A DNA stretch of 64,000 nt from Actinophytocola sp044466355. GTDB lineage: Bacteria; Actinomycetota; Actinomycetes; Mycobacteriales; Pseudonocardiaceae. Every line of letters begins with the position of its first letter. The stretch's first letter is position 1. A program made the position numbers and the translations under genes. Positions 50,686-58,920 of this stretch are shown here, one piece after another. The stretch is from the NCBI RefSeq assembly GCF_044466355.1, contig NZ_JBITMQ010000004.1:310001-374000 (forward strand), in the 5' to 3' direction. The notes beneath the pieces are model-generated. The model was not told where the DNA came from and did not search any database. It was given only the letters and a program-made list of their open reading frames with translations.

Positions 50686-52674
50686 TCACTCGTCCGAGCC
50701 GGCGCCCTTCAGGCCCGTCGAGATCAGGTCCATCACCGACGAGTCGGCCAGCGTGGTCACGTCGCCGATCTCGCGGTTCTCCGCCACGTCGCGCAGCAGG
50801 CGGCGCATGATCTTGCCGGACCGCGTCTTCGGCAGCTCCGGCACGACCATGATCTGCCGCGGCTTGGCGATCGGGCCGATCTCCTTCGCCACGTGGTCGC
50901 GCAGCGCCTTGATCGCGTCCGTGCCCTTCGCCTCGTCCTCCGCGACTCCGCCGCGCAGGATCACGAACGCCACGATGCCTTGCCCCGTCGTCGCGTCCGA
51001 CGCGCCGACGACCGCGGCCTCGGCCACCGTCGGGTGCGACACCAGTGCCGACTCGACCTCGGTCGTCGAGATCCGGTGACCGGACACGTTCATCACGTCG
51101 TCGACCCGGCCGAGCAGCCAGACGTCGCCGTCGTCGTCGTACTTGGCGCCGTCGCCCGCGAAGTAGTAGCCCTGCTCGGCGAACCGCGACCAGTACGTGT
51201 CCCGGTACCGCTCGTCGTCGCCCCAGATGCCGCGCAGCATCGACGGCCACGGCTTGTCGAGCACCAGGTACCCGCCGCCGCCCGCGGCGACCTCGTTGCC
51301 CTGGTCGTCGACGACCTTCGCCGAGATGCCCGGCAGCGCGCGCTGCGCGGAACCCGGCTTCGCGGCCGTCACGCCCGGCAGCGGGGAGATCATGATCGCG
51401 CCCGTCTCCGTCTGCCACCACGTGTCGACGACCGGCGTCCGGTTGCCGCCGATGGTCTCGCGGTACCAGATCCACGCCTCCGGGTTGATCGGCTCACCGA
51501 CCGAGCCCAGCACCCGCAGCGACGACAGGTCGTACTTCGCCGGGATGTCCTTGCCCCACTTCATGAACGTGCGGATCAGCGTCGGCGCCGTGTAGTAGAT
51601 GGTGACGCCGTACTTCTGCACGATCTCCCAGTGACGGCCCTCGTGCGGCGTGTTGGGCGTGCCCTCGTACACGACCTCCGTCGCACCGTTCGCCAACGGT
51701 CCGTACACGATGTAGCTGTGTCCGGTCACCCAGCCGATGTCGGCGGTGCACCAGTAGACGTCACTCTCCGGCTTCAGGTCGAAGACGTTCCTGTGCGTGT
51801 ACGCGGTCTGGGCCAGGTAGCCGCCGGACGTGTGCAGGATGCCCTTCGGCTTACCGGTCGTGCCCGAGGTGTAGAGGATGTACAGCGGGTGCTCGGAGTC
51901 GAACGCCTCGGGCGTGTGCTGGTCGGACTGCCCTTCGACGGTGTCGTGCCACCAGATGTCGCGGCCCTCGGTCCACTCGACGTCGGTCTCGGTGCGCCGG
52001 ACCACCAGCACGTGCTCGACCGACGGGGTCTGCGCGACCGCCTCGTCCACCGCGGCCTTCAGCGGTGCCGGCTTGCCGCGCCGGTACTGGCCGTCGGCGG
52101 TGATCACGAGCTTGGCCTGCGCGTCGTCGATCCGCGACCGCAGCGCCTCCGAGGAGAAGCCGCCGAAGACGACGCTGTGGGTGAGGCCGAGACGCGCGCA
52201 CGCGAGCATCGAGAAGATCGCCTCGGGCAGCATCGGCATGTAGATCGCGACCCGGTCGCCCGTCTTGAGACCGAGCGAGAGCAGGGCGTTCGCGGCCTTC
52301 GACACCTCACGCAGCAGGTCGGCGTAGGTGATGGTGCGGCCGTCGCCCGGCTCGCCCTCCCAGTGGATCGCGACGCGGTCGCCGTTGCCCGCCTCGACGT
52401 GGCGATCGACACAGTTGTACGCGACGTTCAGCTTGCCGCCGACGAACCACTTCGCGAACGGCGCGTTCGACCAGTCCAGGACCTGGTTCCACGGGGTCTC
52501 CCAGGCCAGCTGCTCCGCCTCCGCGGCCCAGAACGCCTCGCGGTCGGCGTCTGCCTGCTCGTACAGGCCGGCCTTGGCGTTCGCCTGCTGCGCGAACTCG
52601 TCGCTCGGCGGGAAGGTCCTGCTCTCCGTGAGCAGGTTGTCCAGCGTCTGGCCCTGGCCGGACTGCTCGGTCAT
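50686..52674 (-). CDS. acs: Acetyl-CoA synthetase
   Basis: 662 residues, full-length Acs. AMP-binding YTSGTTGKPKGILHTSGGY, the DTWWQTETGAIM core, GYYFAGDGAKYDDDGDVWLLGR and the C-terminal lysine in KTRSGKIMRRLLR whose acetylation switches these enzymes off. Makes acetyl-CoA from acetate, ATP and CoA. ATG 52674 chosen; sequence upstream of it is not family-like. Orthologous position to Rv3667. Confidence 0.96.
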   Translation of the reverse strand: MTEQSGQGQTLDNLLTESRTFPPSDEFAQQANAKAGLYEQADADREAFWAAEAEQLAWETPWNQVLDWSNAPFAKWFVGGKLNVAYNCVDRHVEAGNGDRVAIHWEGEPGDGRTITYADLLREVSKAANALLSLGLKTGDRVAIYMPMLPEAIFSMLACARLGLTHSVVFGGFSSEALRSRIDDAQAKLVITADGQYRRGKPAPLKAAVDEAVAQTPSVEHVLVVRRTETDVEWTEGRDIWWHDTVEGQSDQHTPEAFDSEHPLYILYTSGTTGKPKGILHTSGGYLAQTAYTHRNVFDLKPESDVYWCTADIGWVTGHSYIVYGPLANGATEVVYEGTPNTPHEGRHWEIVQKYGVTIYYTAPTLIRTFMKWGKDIPAKYDLSSLRVLGSVGEPINPEAWIWYRETIGGNRTPVVDTWWQTETGAIMISPLPGVTAAKPGSAQRALPGISAKVVDDQGNEVAAGGGGYLVLDKPWPSMLRGIWGDDERYRDTYWSRFAEQGYYFAGDGAKYDDDGDVWLLGRVDDVMNVSGHRISTTEVESALVSHPTVAEAAVVGASDATTGQGIVAFVILRGGVAEDEAKGTDAIKALRDHVAKEIGPIAKPRQIMVVPELPKTRSGKIMRRLLRDVAENREIGDVTTLADSSVMDLISTGLKGAGSDE

Positions 52675-52817
52675 GATGCGGATCCTCCTCGACCCAGGGA
52701 ACTGCGTGTCTGCGGTGAACGGTAGTGCTCTATCACGCCTGGCAACAGCACGTACAGAGGTCCAGACCAATGAACTGGCGGTTCCCGGACGGATGTCACC
52801 CGGTAGGGTCCGTTCAC

Positions 52818-53549
52818 GTGACAGACCCCCTGGCGCCGCTGCTGGAACTACCCGGCGTCGACGAGGCGGTGGCCGCCGCACGCGAGGCGGTCGACGCGGT
52901 CCACGCACACCCGGCGAACCGGCGCGGCTGGCCCGCCACCGCGGCCGAGGCCTCGGTGCGTGCCGCACGCGCGTCCGCCGCCCTCGACGGCGGCGCCGCC
53001 GACATCCCGTCGACCGGAGAGGTCACGGACCCGCACCTCGCGGGCGCGCTGCGTATCGGCGAGTCCATCGGGCCGATCCTCGCGGTGTGGCAGCGGGCCC
53101 CGATGCAGGCCCTGGCCCGGCTGCACGTCCTGGCCGCGGCCGACCTGGTCGACGACGAGTCGCTCGGCCGCCCGCGCGCGGCCCGCTGGATCTCGAAGCG
53201 GCTGGACATCCTGGCGGAGATCGTCGCGGGCGGCACGTCGGTGCCGGGCCCGGTGCTGACCGCCGTCGTGCACGGCGAGCTGCTCGCGCTGTCCCCGTTC
53301 GACAGCGCGAACGGTGTGGTCGCCCGTGCCGCCGCGCGCCTGACGATGATCGCGACCGGACTCGACCCGAAGGGCCTGATCGTGCCCGAGGTCTTCTACC
53401 TGCGCCGGTCCGACCGCTACGCGGCCGCGGCCGCCGCGTTCGCGAAGGGCGGCGAAGGTCTCACCGAGTGGCTGCTGTTCTCGTGCGAGGCCATCGAGGC
53501 GGGCGCGCGCGAGGCGACGAGCATCGCGGAAGCGGCGCTACCGGCCTGA
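52818..53549 (+). CDS. Degenerate Fic-fold protein
   Basis: 243 residues from GTG 52818. Helical throughout. ARASAALDGGAADIP resembles the inhibitory (S/T)xxxE(G/N) helix motif of class II/III Fic proteins with D for E, and HGELLALSPFDSANGVVARAAARL occupies the place of the Fic core HPFxxGNGR but lacks the catalytic histidine-proline and the GNGR loop (ANGVVAR instead). Such actinobacterial proteins are often labelled 'oxidoreductase' without support. Likely non-AMPylating. Conserved next to acs in my recollection. Confidence 0.62.
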   Translation: MTDPLAPLLELPGVDEAVAAAREAVDAVHAHPANRRGWPATAAEASVRAARASAALDGGAADIPSTGEVTDPHLAGALRIGESIGPILAVWQRAPMQALARLHVLAAADLVDDESLGRPRAARWISKRLDILAEIVAGGTSVPGPVLTAVVHGELLALSPFDSANGVVARAAARLTMIATGLDPKGLIVPEVFYLRRSDRYAAAAAAFAKGGEGLTEWLLFSCEAIEAGAREATSIAEAALPA

Positions 53550-53569
53550 CCTGCGCCTTCAGCGGTTCT

Positions 53570-53683
53570 CGAGTGAGCCTGTGTCGTCGGCGCGGACCCT
53601 GGGAGGTGCGAGTCCCCCCTTCCTCGCCGAGTGGGTTCCCCCCTCACGGTGGGCCGAGATACCTAGCGTCTCGGCCCACCTTT
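53570..53683 (+). ncRNA. Candidate 6C-like small RNA with two C6 runs and a terminator
   Basis: Two runs of exactly six C occur at 53614-53619 and 53638-53643. The first is looped by GCGAG/CTCGC (53608-53612, 53623-53627); the second is framed by GTG/CAC with weaker outer pairing. A strong terminator follows at 53648-53683. This is the layout of 6C RNA, whose canonical copy is at 62256-62353. The 5' end is a guess. Confidence 0.45.
53648..53683 (+). terminator. Strong terminator
   Basis: GGTGGGCCGAGA (53648-53659) pairs perfectly with TCTCGGCCCACC (53669-53680), loop TACCTAGCG, followed by TTT. Confidence 0.85.
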
Positions 53684-53704
53684 CATGTGTGATGCGGGCA
53701 TGCC

Positions 53705-53833
53705 GACCACCTGCTCAACCCGAAGGTCGGCGTGTTCTACATGAGCCTGCTGCCCCAGTTCCTGTGGCTCGACCGCGTGACGGCCACCGTCCTGATCGGT
53801 CTGGGCATCGAGCTGGTGACCGACAGCCGGTGA
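53705..53833 (+). pseudogene. Fragment of a LysE/RhtB-family amino-acid exporter
   Basis: About 43 codons without start: LLNPKVGVFYMSLLPQF is the hallmark block of LysE-type exporters, followed by VTATVLIGLGIELV and a stop at 53831. The normal protein is about 200 residues, so both ends are missing. It ends one base before the murQ stop codon and follows a strong terminator, so it is not expressed as a protein. Confidence 0.7.
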
Positions 53834-54760
53834 TCAGATCGCGGCCGTGTCCAGCTTGGTCAGGGCTTGGCGGACGTGGCCGTCGGTGGCGGCCAGGACC
53901 GCCGCCGCGCGTTCCGGGTCCACGCCCGACAGCAGGTGCACCAGGGCCACCTTCAGGTCCCCGTGCGCCTCGTCCAGCGCGGTCGCGCACTCCTGCTTGC
54001 TCACGCCGGTGGCCTCCTGCAGGATCCGCAGGGTTCGCCCGCGCAGCTTGGCGTTCGTGGCGCGCATGCTGACCATGAGGTTCGAGTAGGTGCGGCCGAG
54101 CTTGACCATGACGGCCGTCGAGAACGCCGTCAGCACGAGCTTCTGCGCGGTCCCCGCCTTCATGCGGGTCGACCCGGCGACCACCTCGGGGCCGGTGTCG
54201 ACCTCGATCAGCACGTCGATGTCCAGCAGGCCGGTCGCGTGCGGGTTGGAGAACACGAGACCGGTGTGCGCGCCGACCTCGCGGGCGGCACGCAGCGCAC
54301 CCAGCACGTACGGGGTGCGTCCGGACGCCGTCAGGCCCAGCACGAAGTCGCCGGCCGAGGCCGACGCGGCGAGTTCCGCCGCGCCCGCCTCGTCGTCGTC
54401 CTCGGCGTCCTCGACCGCGTGGATCAGGGCGTGGCTGCCGCCCGCGTGGTGCACGACGAACCACTCCGCCGGCGCGTTGAACGTCGGCACCAGCTCGGCC
54501 GCGTCGACGGTCGCCAGCCTGCCGGACGTGCCGGCACCCACGTAGTGCACGCGGTGCCCGTCCCGCAGCGCCTCGGTCGCGAAGTCGACGGCGGTGGCCA
54601 GCGCGGGCAGTGCGGCGGCCACGGCGTCGGGGACCAGGCGATCCTCGGCGTTGATCGACCGCAACAGATCGAGGGTCGGCAGCTGGTCAAGATCCGTCGT
54701 CCGCGGGTTGCGCCGTTCCGTCGGCGATTCGACGTGCACGGCCTGTCGCGGCACAGTCAT
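53834..54760 (-). CDS. murQ: N-acetylmuramic acid 6-phosphate etherase
   Basis: 308 residues. SIS sugar-phosphate domain with VHYVGAGTSGRLATVDAAEL, LGLTASGRTPYVLGAL and VVAGSTRMKAGTAQKLVLTAFST, all MurQ family blocks. It splits lactate off MurNAc-6-phosphate to give GlcNAc-6-phosphate. The C-terminal 60 residues form the usual three-helix cap. Same strand as murR upstream (22-base gap) and the nagZ-namZ set. Confidence 0.93.
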   Translation of the reverse strand: MTVPRQAVHVESPTERRNPRTTDLDQLPTLDLLRSINAEDRLVPDAVAAALPALATAVDFATEALRDGHRVHYVGAGTSGRLATVDAAELVPTFNAPAEWFVVHHAGGSHALIHAVEDAEDDDEAGAAELAASASAGDFVLGLTASGRTPYVLGALRAAREVGAHTGLVFSNPHATGLLDIDVLIEVDTGPEVVAGSTRMKAGTAQKLVLTAFSTAVMVKLGRTYSNLMVSMRATNAKLRGRTLRILQEATGVSKQECATALDEAHGDLKVALVHLLSGVDPERAAAVLAATDGHVRQALTKLDTAAI

Positions 54761-54782
54761 GTCCCTGCCTCCCCCAACACGG

Positions 54783-55715
54783 TCATTTACCGGTCTCCCG
54801 CGCCTTGCGGCGACCGTCGTGGCGGGTTTCCAGACGGTGCGAACCCACCGCGTCCCTGGTGTCGTCGAGGGCCTTCATCGAGTCGGACAAGTGGCGCTGC
54901 GCGACCCCGATGAAGAGGCAGTCGATGACCGTCAACTGCGCGATCCGGCTTGCCATGGCGCCGGACCGGAACGTCGTCTCCCGCGCCGCCGTGGTGAGCA
55001 CGAGGTCCGCGACCTCGCTGATCGGCGCGGTGGGGAAGTTGGTCAGCGCGACCGTCGTGGCACCGGCGCGCCGTGCCTCGCGCAGGGCCTCGACGGTGTC
55101 GGCCGTCGCGCCCGTGTGCGAGATGCCGACGGCGACGTCGCCGCGCCCGAGCACGGCGGCGGAGGTCAGCATGATGTGCGTGTCGCTCCAGGCGAAGCTG
55201 ATGCGCCCGATGCGGTGCAGCTTCTGCTGCAGGTCAGCGGCGACGAAGGCGCTCGCGCCGACGCCGTAGACGTCGACCCGGCCGGCCGAGGCCAGCGCCG
55301 CGACGACCTTCTCCAGCACCTCGGCGTCGAGCTGCGCGGCCGTCTCCTCGACGGCACGCGCGTCGGCGAAGGTGACCTTGCCGACGACCGTCGCGATGTC
55401 GTCGTCGGGGGCGATCTCGCCGCCCAGGTCCCGCTCGGCGCGGGCCTCGGAACGGGCGGTGTCCGCGGCCAGCGCGATGCGCAGCTCGGGATAGCCGCCG
55501 ACGCCGATGGCCTTGCAGAACCGGGTGACGGTCGTCTCGCTCGTCCCGGCCGCCTCGGCGACCTCGGTGATGCTGCGGCGGGCGACGGAAGCCGGGCTGT
55601 CGAGGACGACCTTCGCCACGCGCTGTTCGGCGCGGGCCAGACCGGGCAGGAGAGACCGGATCCGGACCAGCGGACTTGACTCAGTGTGTTGTGTGGTCAT
55701 GGCACTCGCGCTCAC
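54783..55715 (-). CDS. murR: RpiR-family regulator of MurNAc catabolism (MurR-like)
   Basis: About 310 residues. N-terminal helix-turn-helix (SITEVAEAAGTSETTVTRFCKAIG) and C-terminal SIS domain (RVDVYGVGASAFVAADLQQKL; VGISHTGATADTVEALREARRAGATTVALTN). In related clusters the ligand is MurNAc-6-phosphate or a derivative. GTG 55715 or ATG 55700 may be the start. Co-transcribed with murQ. AACTTAC occurs both upstream of this gene (55722-55728) and upstream of nagZ. Confidence 0.85.
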   Translation of the reverse strand: MSASAMTTQHTESSPLVRIRSLLPGLARAEQRVAKVVLDSPASVARRSITEVAEAAGTSETTVTRFCKAIGVGGYPELRIALAADTARSEARAERDLGGEIAPDDDIATVVGKVTFADARAVEETAAQLDAEVLEKVVAALASAGRVDVYGVGASAFVAADLQQKLHRIGRISFAWSDTHIMLTSAAVLGRGDVAVGISHTGATADTVEALREARRAGATTVALTNFPTAPISEVADLVLTTAARETTFRSGAMASRIAQLTVIDCLFIGVAQRHLSDSMKALDDTRDAVGSHRLETRHDGRRKARETGK

Positions 55716-55878
55716 GTGGGAAACTTACTAACAGGCATGTGGAACGACAAGGCGGCAGCCGTCGTCTGTAGACAACGCTACCCGGACCTGGTCGAAACTT
55801 CAGGTGCGGTTGTGTGCGTGCAACATCCCAGTCGACGTTTGACGGCACCTTGTTAGCGTTTCAACCAGTTTTTCATCC

Positions 55879-57630
55879 TCATCGTGATCTGAGCTGCCAG
55901 CCTTCCGACTGAAGCTTGTGGGGTTCTTTCTCACCGTTGAGGAGCACACGACCACTTTCCGTGACCATGATGCGGTCAAGGTTGACGCCGCGCCCGGTGT
56001 AGCGGGCGTCGGTGACGTATCGCCAGCGCAGCGTGATCTCCGCTGCGTGCGGTAGCCGAGCCTCGACCCGCCACCATGCGCGGTGGCCGTTCCCGGAGAG
56101 CGATTCGACTGGTTCGCCCGGTGCACCGCGGCCCTGGACGGACAACGGCACCGCCGACCAGGTCACCCCATCGGTGGTTGCCTCGAATACCAGCCGATCC
56201 GTGCTCTCCGTGTCCACAAAGGCATCGAAGTTCACCCGAAAGGGTTCCTGTGGTCGAAGCGTTACCGTCGTCAACCACGCAGCGGACGCGTCCTCGTTGC
56301 CCGCGTACCAGGCGTCCCGTCCGTGCCGCGGCTTGACGGCGAGTGCCTTCGCCAGCCCGCCGGACAGTGTCTCCCTGGCGATGTTGATGGACCCCCAGCT
56401 GCGGCTCGGGTGCACGCGGTTCGTGAGCAGGATCGCGAACGACCGCGACGCCGGGTCGATGACCACGTCCGTGCCGGTGTAGCCGGTGTGCCCGGCTGTC
56501 CGCGGACCGGCCAAACCGCCCATGTACCACATCTGGTTCAGCTCGAACCCGAAACCGTGGTCGTCCCCTGGGAAGGCCTCGTTGTGGTTCGCCAGCATCG
56601 CGGTGACCGTCTCCGGCCGCATGATGCGGTGGCCGCGGTAGGTGCCCCCGTTGAGGATCGTCTGCGCGAGGATCGCCATGTCGCGGGCCGTGGAGAACAC
56701 GCCGGCGTGCCCGGCGACCCCACCGAGCGACCACGCGTTCTCATCGTGCACCGAGCCGCGGACCATGCCGCGTGGCGGCGACGTCTGGTACTCCGTGGCC
56801 GCGACCCGGTCCAGCTTCGACGCGGGCGGGTTGTAGCCGGTGTCCACCATGCCCAGCGGCCCCGTGATCCGCTCGGCCACCACCTCGTCCAGCTTCTTGC
56901 CGGTCAGCCGCTCGACCAGCACGCCGAGCGTGATCAGGTTCAGGTCCGAGTACTCGTAGTTCGTGCCCGGGGTCGTGCGCGGCGCGACGTCCATGACCGC
57001 CTTGATCCGCGACGGGATGTCCGAGTACCGCGACCACAGCGGCAACCACGACACCAGGCCCGACGTGTGCGTCAGCAGCTGCGCGACGGTGATCGACTCC
57101 TTGCCGTTCACGCCGAACTCCGGCAGGTAGGTCGCCACCGGCTCGTGCGGGTCGACCTGGCCCTGCTCGACCAGCTGCATCACGGCGACCGACGTGAACA
57201 GCTTCGACACCGACGCCATGTCGAAGATCGTGTCGGGGCGCATCGGGACCTTCTGGTCCTCGGGCAGCTCCGTGCCCGCGCCGTCGGCGTACCGGACCGC
57301 GTACCCGGTGGTCTCGTGGCTGACCACGACCCCGTCGTGCGCGAGAAGGCTGACCGCGCCCGAGTACAGCGGCACGGTCAGCTTCGGGTTGTAGTTCTTC
57401 CTCGTCCACTCGTCGATCCTGGCGACGGCGGCGTCGATCGGCGCCGCGTCCAGCCCCGCGGACGCGGGAGACCCGCTCCGCAGGACCGTGTGCGGCGACG
57501 CGTACCCGGGTAAGGGCACGTCGAAGCGGCCGGTGACCGCGCCACGCGACTCGGCGACACCCACCCCCGAACCGGCCGTCATGGCGACGGCCAGAGCGAG
57601 GACGGTGACGCGACGAATGACTCCGGACAT
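55879..57630 (-). CDS. Secreted beta-lactamase-family serine hydrolase (YbbE/AmpH-like)
   Basis: 583 residues. Signal peptide in the first 30 residues, then the class C beta-lactamase fold with SxxK in FDMASVSKLFTSVAVM, YEYSDLN (YxN) and HTGYTGT in place of KTG. A C-terminal beta domain (from about 450, WLTTVTLRPQEPFRVNFDAF ...) resembles a sugar-binding sandwich. In Bacillus subtilis the murQ-murR-namZ-nagZ cluster contains a similar gene. Probably cuts peptide or ester bonds on shed muropeptides. ATG 57630 has AAGGGG in front. Confidence 0.83.
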   Translation of the reverse strand: MSGVIRRVTVLALAVAMTAGSGVGVAESRGAVTGRFDVPLPGYASPHTVLRSGSPASAGLDAAPIDAAVARIDEWTRKNYNPKLTVPLYSGAVSLLAHDGVVVSHETTGYAVRYADGAGTELPEDQKVPMRPDTIFDMASVSKLFTSVAVMQLVEQGQVDPHEPVATYLPEFGVNGKESITVAQLLTHTSGLVSWLPLWSRYSDIPSRIKAVMDVAPRTTPGTNYEYSDLNLITLGVLVERLTGKKLDEVVAERITGPLGMVDTGYNPPASKLDRVAATEYQTSPPRGMVRGSVHDENAWSLGGVAGHAGVFSTARDMAILAQTILNGGTYRGHRIMRPETVTAMLANHNEAFPGDDHGFGFELNQMWYMGGLAGPRTAGHTGYTGTDVVIDPASRSFAILLTNRVHPSRSWGSINIARETLSGGLAKALAVKPRHGRDAWYAGNEDASAAWLTTVTLRPQEPFRVNFDAFVDTESTDRLVFEATTDGVTWSAVPLSVQGRGAPGEPVESLSGNGHRAWWRVEARLPHAAEITLRWRYVTDARYTGRGVNLDRIMVTESGRVLLNGEKEPHKLQSEGWQLRSR

Positions 57631-57649
57631 GGCCACCCCTTGTAGGTCG

Positions 57650-58903
57650 TCACCGGTAGATCAGGTACTGCTCCCGCAGCCTGTCGAACGCGGCCAGCTC
57701 GCCGCGCCACGCGCCGATCACCTGGTCGACCGTGGCGCCCGCGTCGACCATCGTGCGGAGCCGGGCCGAGCCGGAGAGCTTGTCGATGAAGTTGTCCGGC
57801 CGCCAGCCGAAGACGTCCGGGTGCACCTGCTTGGCCGTGACCAGCATGGTGATGGCCGTCCTGATCGGCTCGAACCGGTGCTCGTCGGTGATGTGCAGCT
57901 GCACGCCACCGCACACCTTGCCGACCCACTTGGAGAACGTCGGCGAGAAGTAGTGCTCGCGGAACCGCACCCCCGGCAGCCGGGCCTGGTTGAGCGCCTC
58001 GGCCCAGTGCCAGTCGACGCCGGGCGCGCCGATGATCTCGAACGGCCGCGTCGTGCCCCGGCCCTCGGAGAACACCGTGCCCTCGAACAGGCAGGTGCCC
58101 GGGTAGGCGAACGCGGTGTACGGCGTCGGCACGTTCGGGCTCGGCAGCACCCATTCCAGGCCCGTGTCGGTGAACAGGTCGTCCCGCCGCCAGCCCTTGA
58201 GCCGCACGACCTCCAGGCTCTGAAGCCGCGCACCCGCGTCCGCGGGCAGGAACTCGGCGTCGAAGAACCTGGCCAGCTCGCCCGCGGTCATCCCGTGCTG
58301 CTGGACGATCGGCTTGCGGCCGACGCCGGAGGCGAACGCCGGGTCGAGCATGGGGCCGTACGCCGTGCCGCCCACCGGGTTGGGCCGGTCCAGCACCATG
58401 AAGTCGATGCCGGTCATCACGGCCGCCTGCATGGCCGTGTACATCGACCAGATGTAGGTGTAGAAGCGCGCGCCGATGTCCGCGATGTCGAACACCAGCA
58501 GGTCGATGCCCGCCTTGCGGAACTGGTCGGCCACCCGCGCCGCGGTCAGCGTGTAGGTGTCGTACACCGGCACCTGTGTGCGTGGGTCGAGGTAGTCGCC
58601 CTCCGAACCGCCCGCCTGCGCCGTGCCGCGGAAGCCGTGCTCCGGCCCGAACACCGCGGTCGGCCGCATGCCCAGGTCGACCATCGAGTCGACGACGTGC
58701 TTCTGGTCGCGCAGGACACCGGTCGGGTTGGTCAGGATGCCGACCTTGCGGCCCGCGAACCGGCGCCAGCCGTCCTCGGCCAGCGACTCCGCGCCGGTCG
58801 TGACGCCCCGGCGGTGGCGCTCGTCCGCGCTCGCCGTGGCGGCGCTCGCACCCAGCACCGGCGCCGCCAGGGCCGACGCCATCAGGAAGTTCCGGCGGTC
58901 CAT
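57650..58903 (-). CDS. namZ: Exo-beta-N-acetylmuramidase NamZ (DUF1343)
   Basis: 417 residues. Twin-arginine-like signal (MDRRNFLMASALAAPVLGAS), then VGILTNPTGVLRD, FGPEHGFRGTAQAG, FDIADIGARFYTYIWSM and DRPNPVGG, the diagnostic blocks of DUF1343. B. subtilis NamZ removes terminal MurNAc from peptidoglycan glycan ends, acting in turn with NagZ. Genes on both sides (nagZ 17 bases upstream, serine hydrolase downstream) complete the pathway. The RR motif suggests export in folded form. Confidence 0.92.
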   Translation of the reverse strand: MDRRNFLMASALAAPVLGASAATASADERHRRGVTTGAESLAEDGWRRFAGRKVGILTNPTGVLRDQKHVVDSMVDLGMRPTAVFGPEHGFRGTAQAGGSEGDYLDPRTQVPVYDTYTLTAARVADQFRKAGIDLLVFDIADIGARFYTYIWSMYTAMQAAVMTGIDFMVLDRPNPVGGTAYGPMLDPAFASGVGRKPIVQQHGMTAGELARFFDAEFLPADAGARLQSLEVVRLKGWRRDDLFTDTGLEWVLPSPNVPTPYTAFAYPGTCLFEGTVFSEGRGTTRPFEIIGAPGVDWHWAEALNQARLPGVRFREHYFSPTFSKWVGKVCGGVQLHITDEHRFEPIRTAITMLVTAKQVHPDVFGWRPDNFIDKLSGSARLRTMVDAGATVDQVIGAWRGELAAFDRLREQYLIYR

Positions 58904-58920
58904 ACCGCGTCTCTCCTTGC

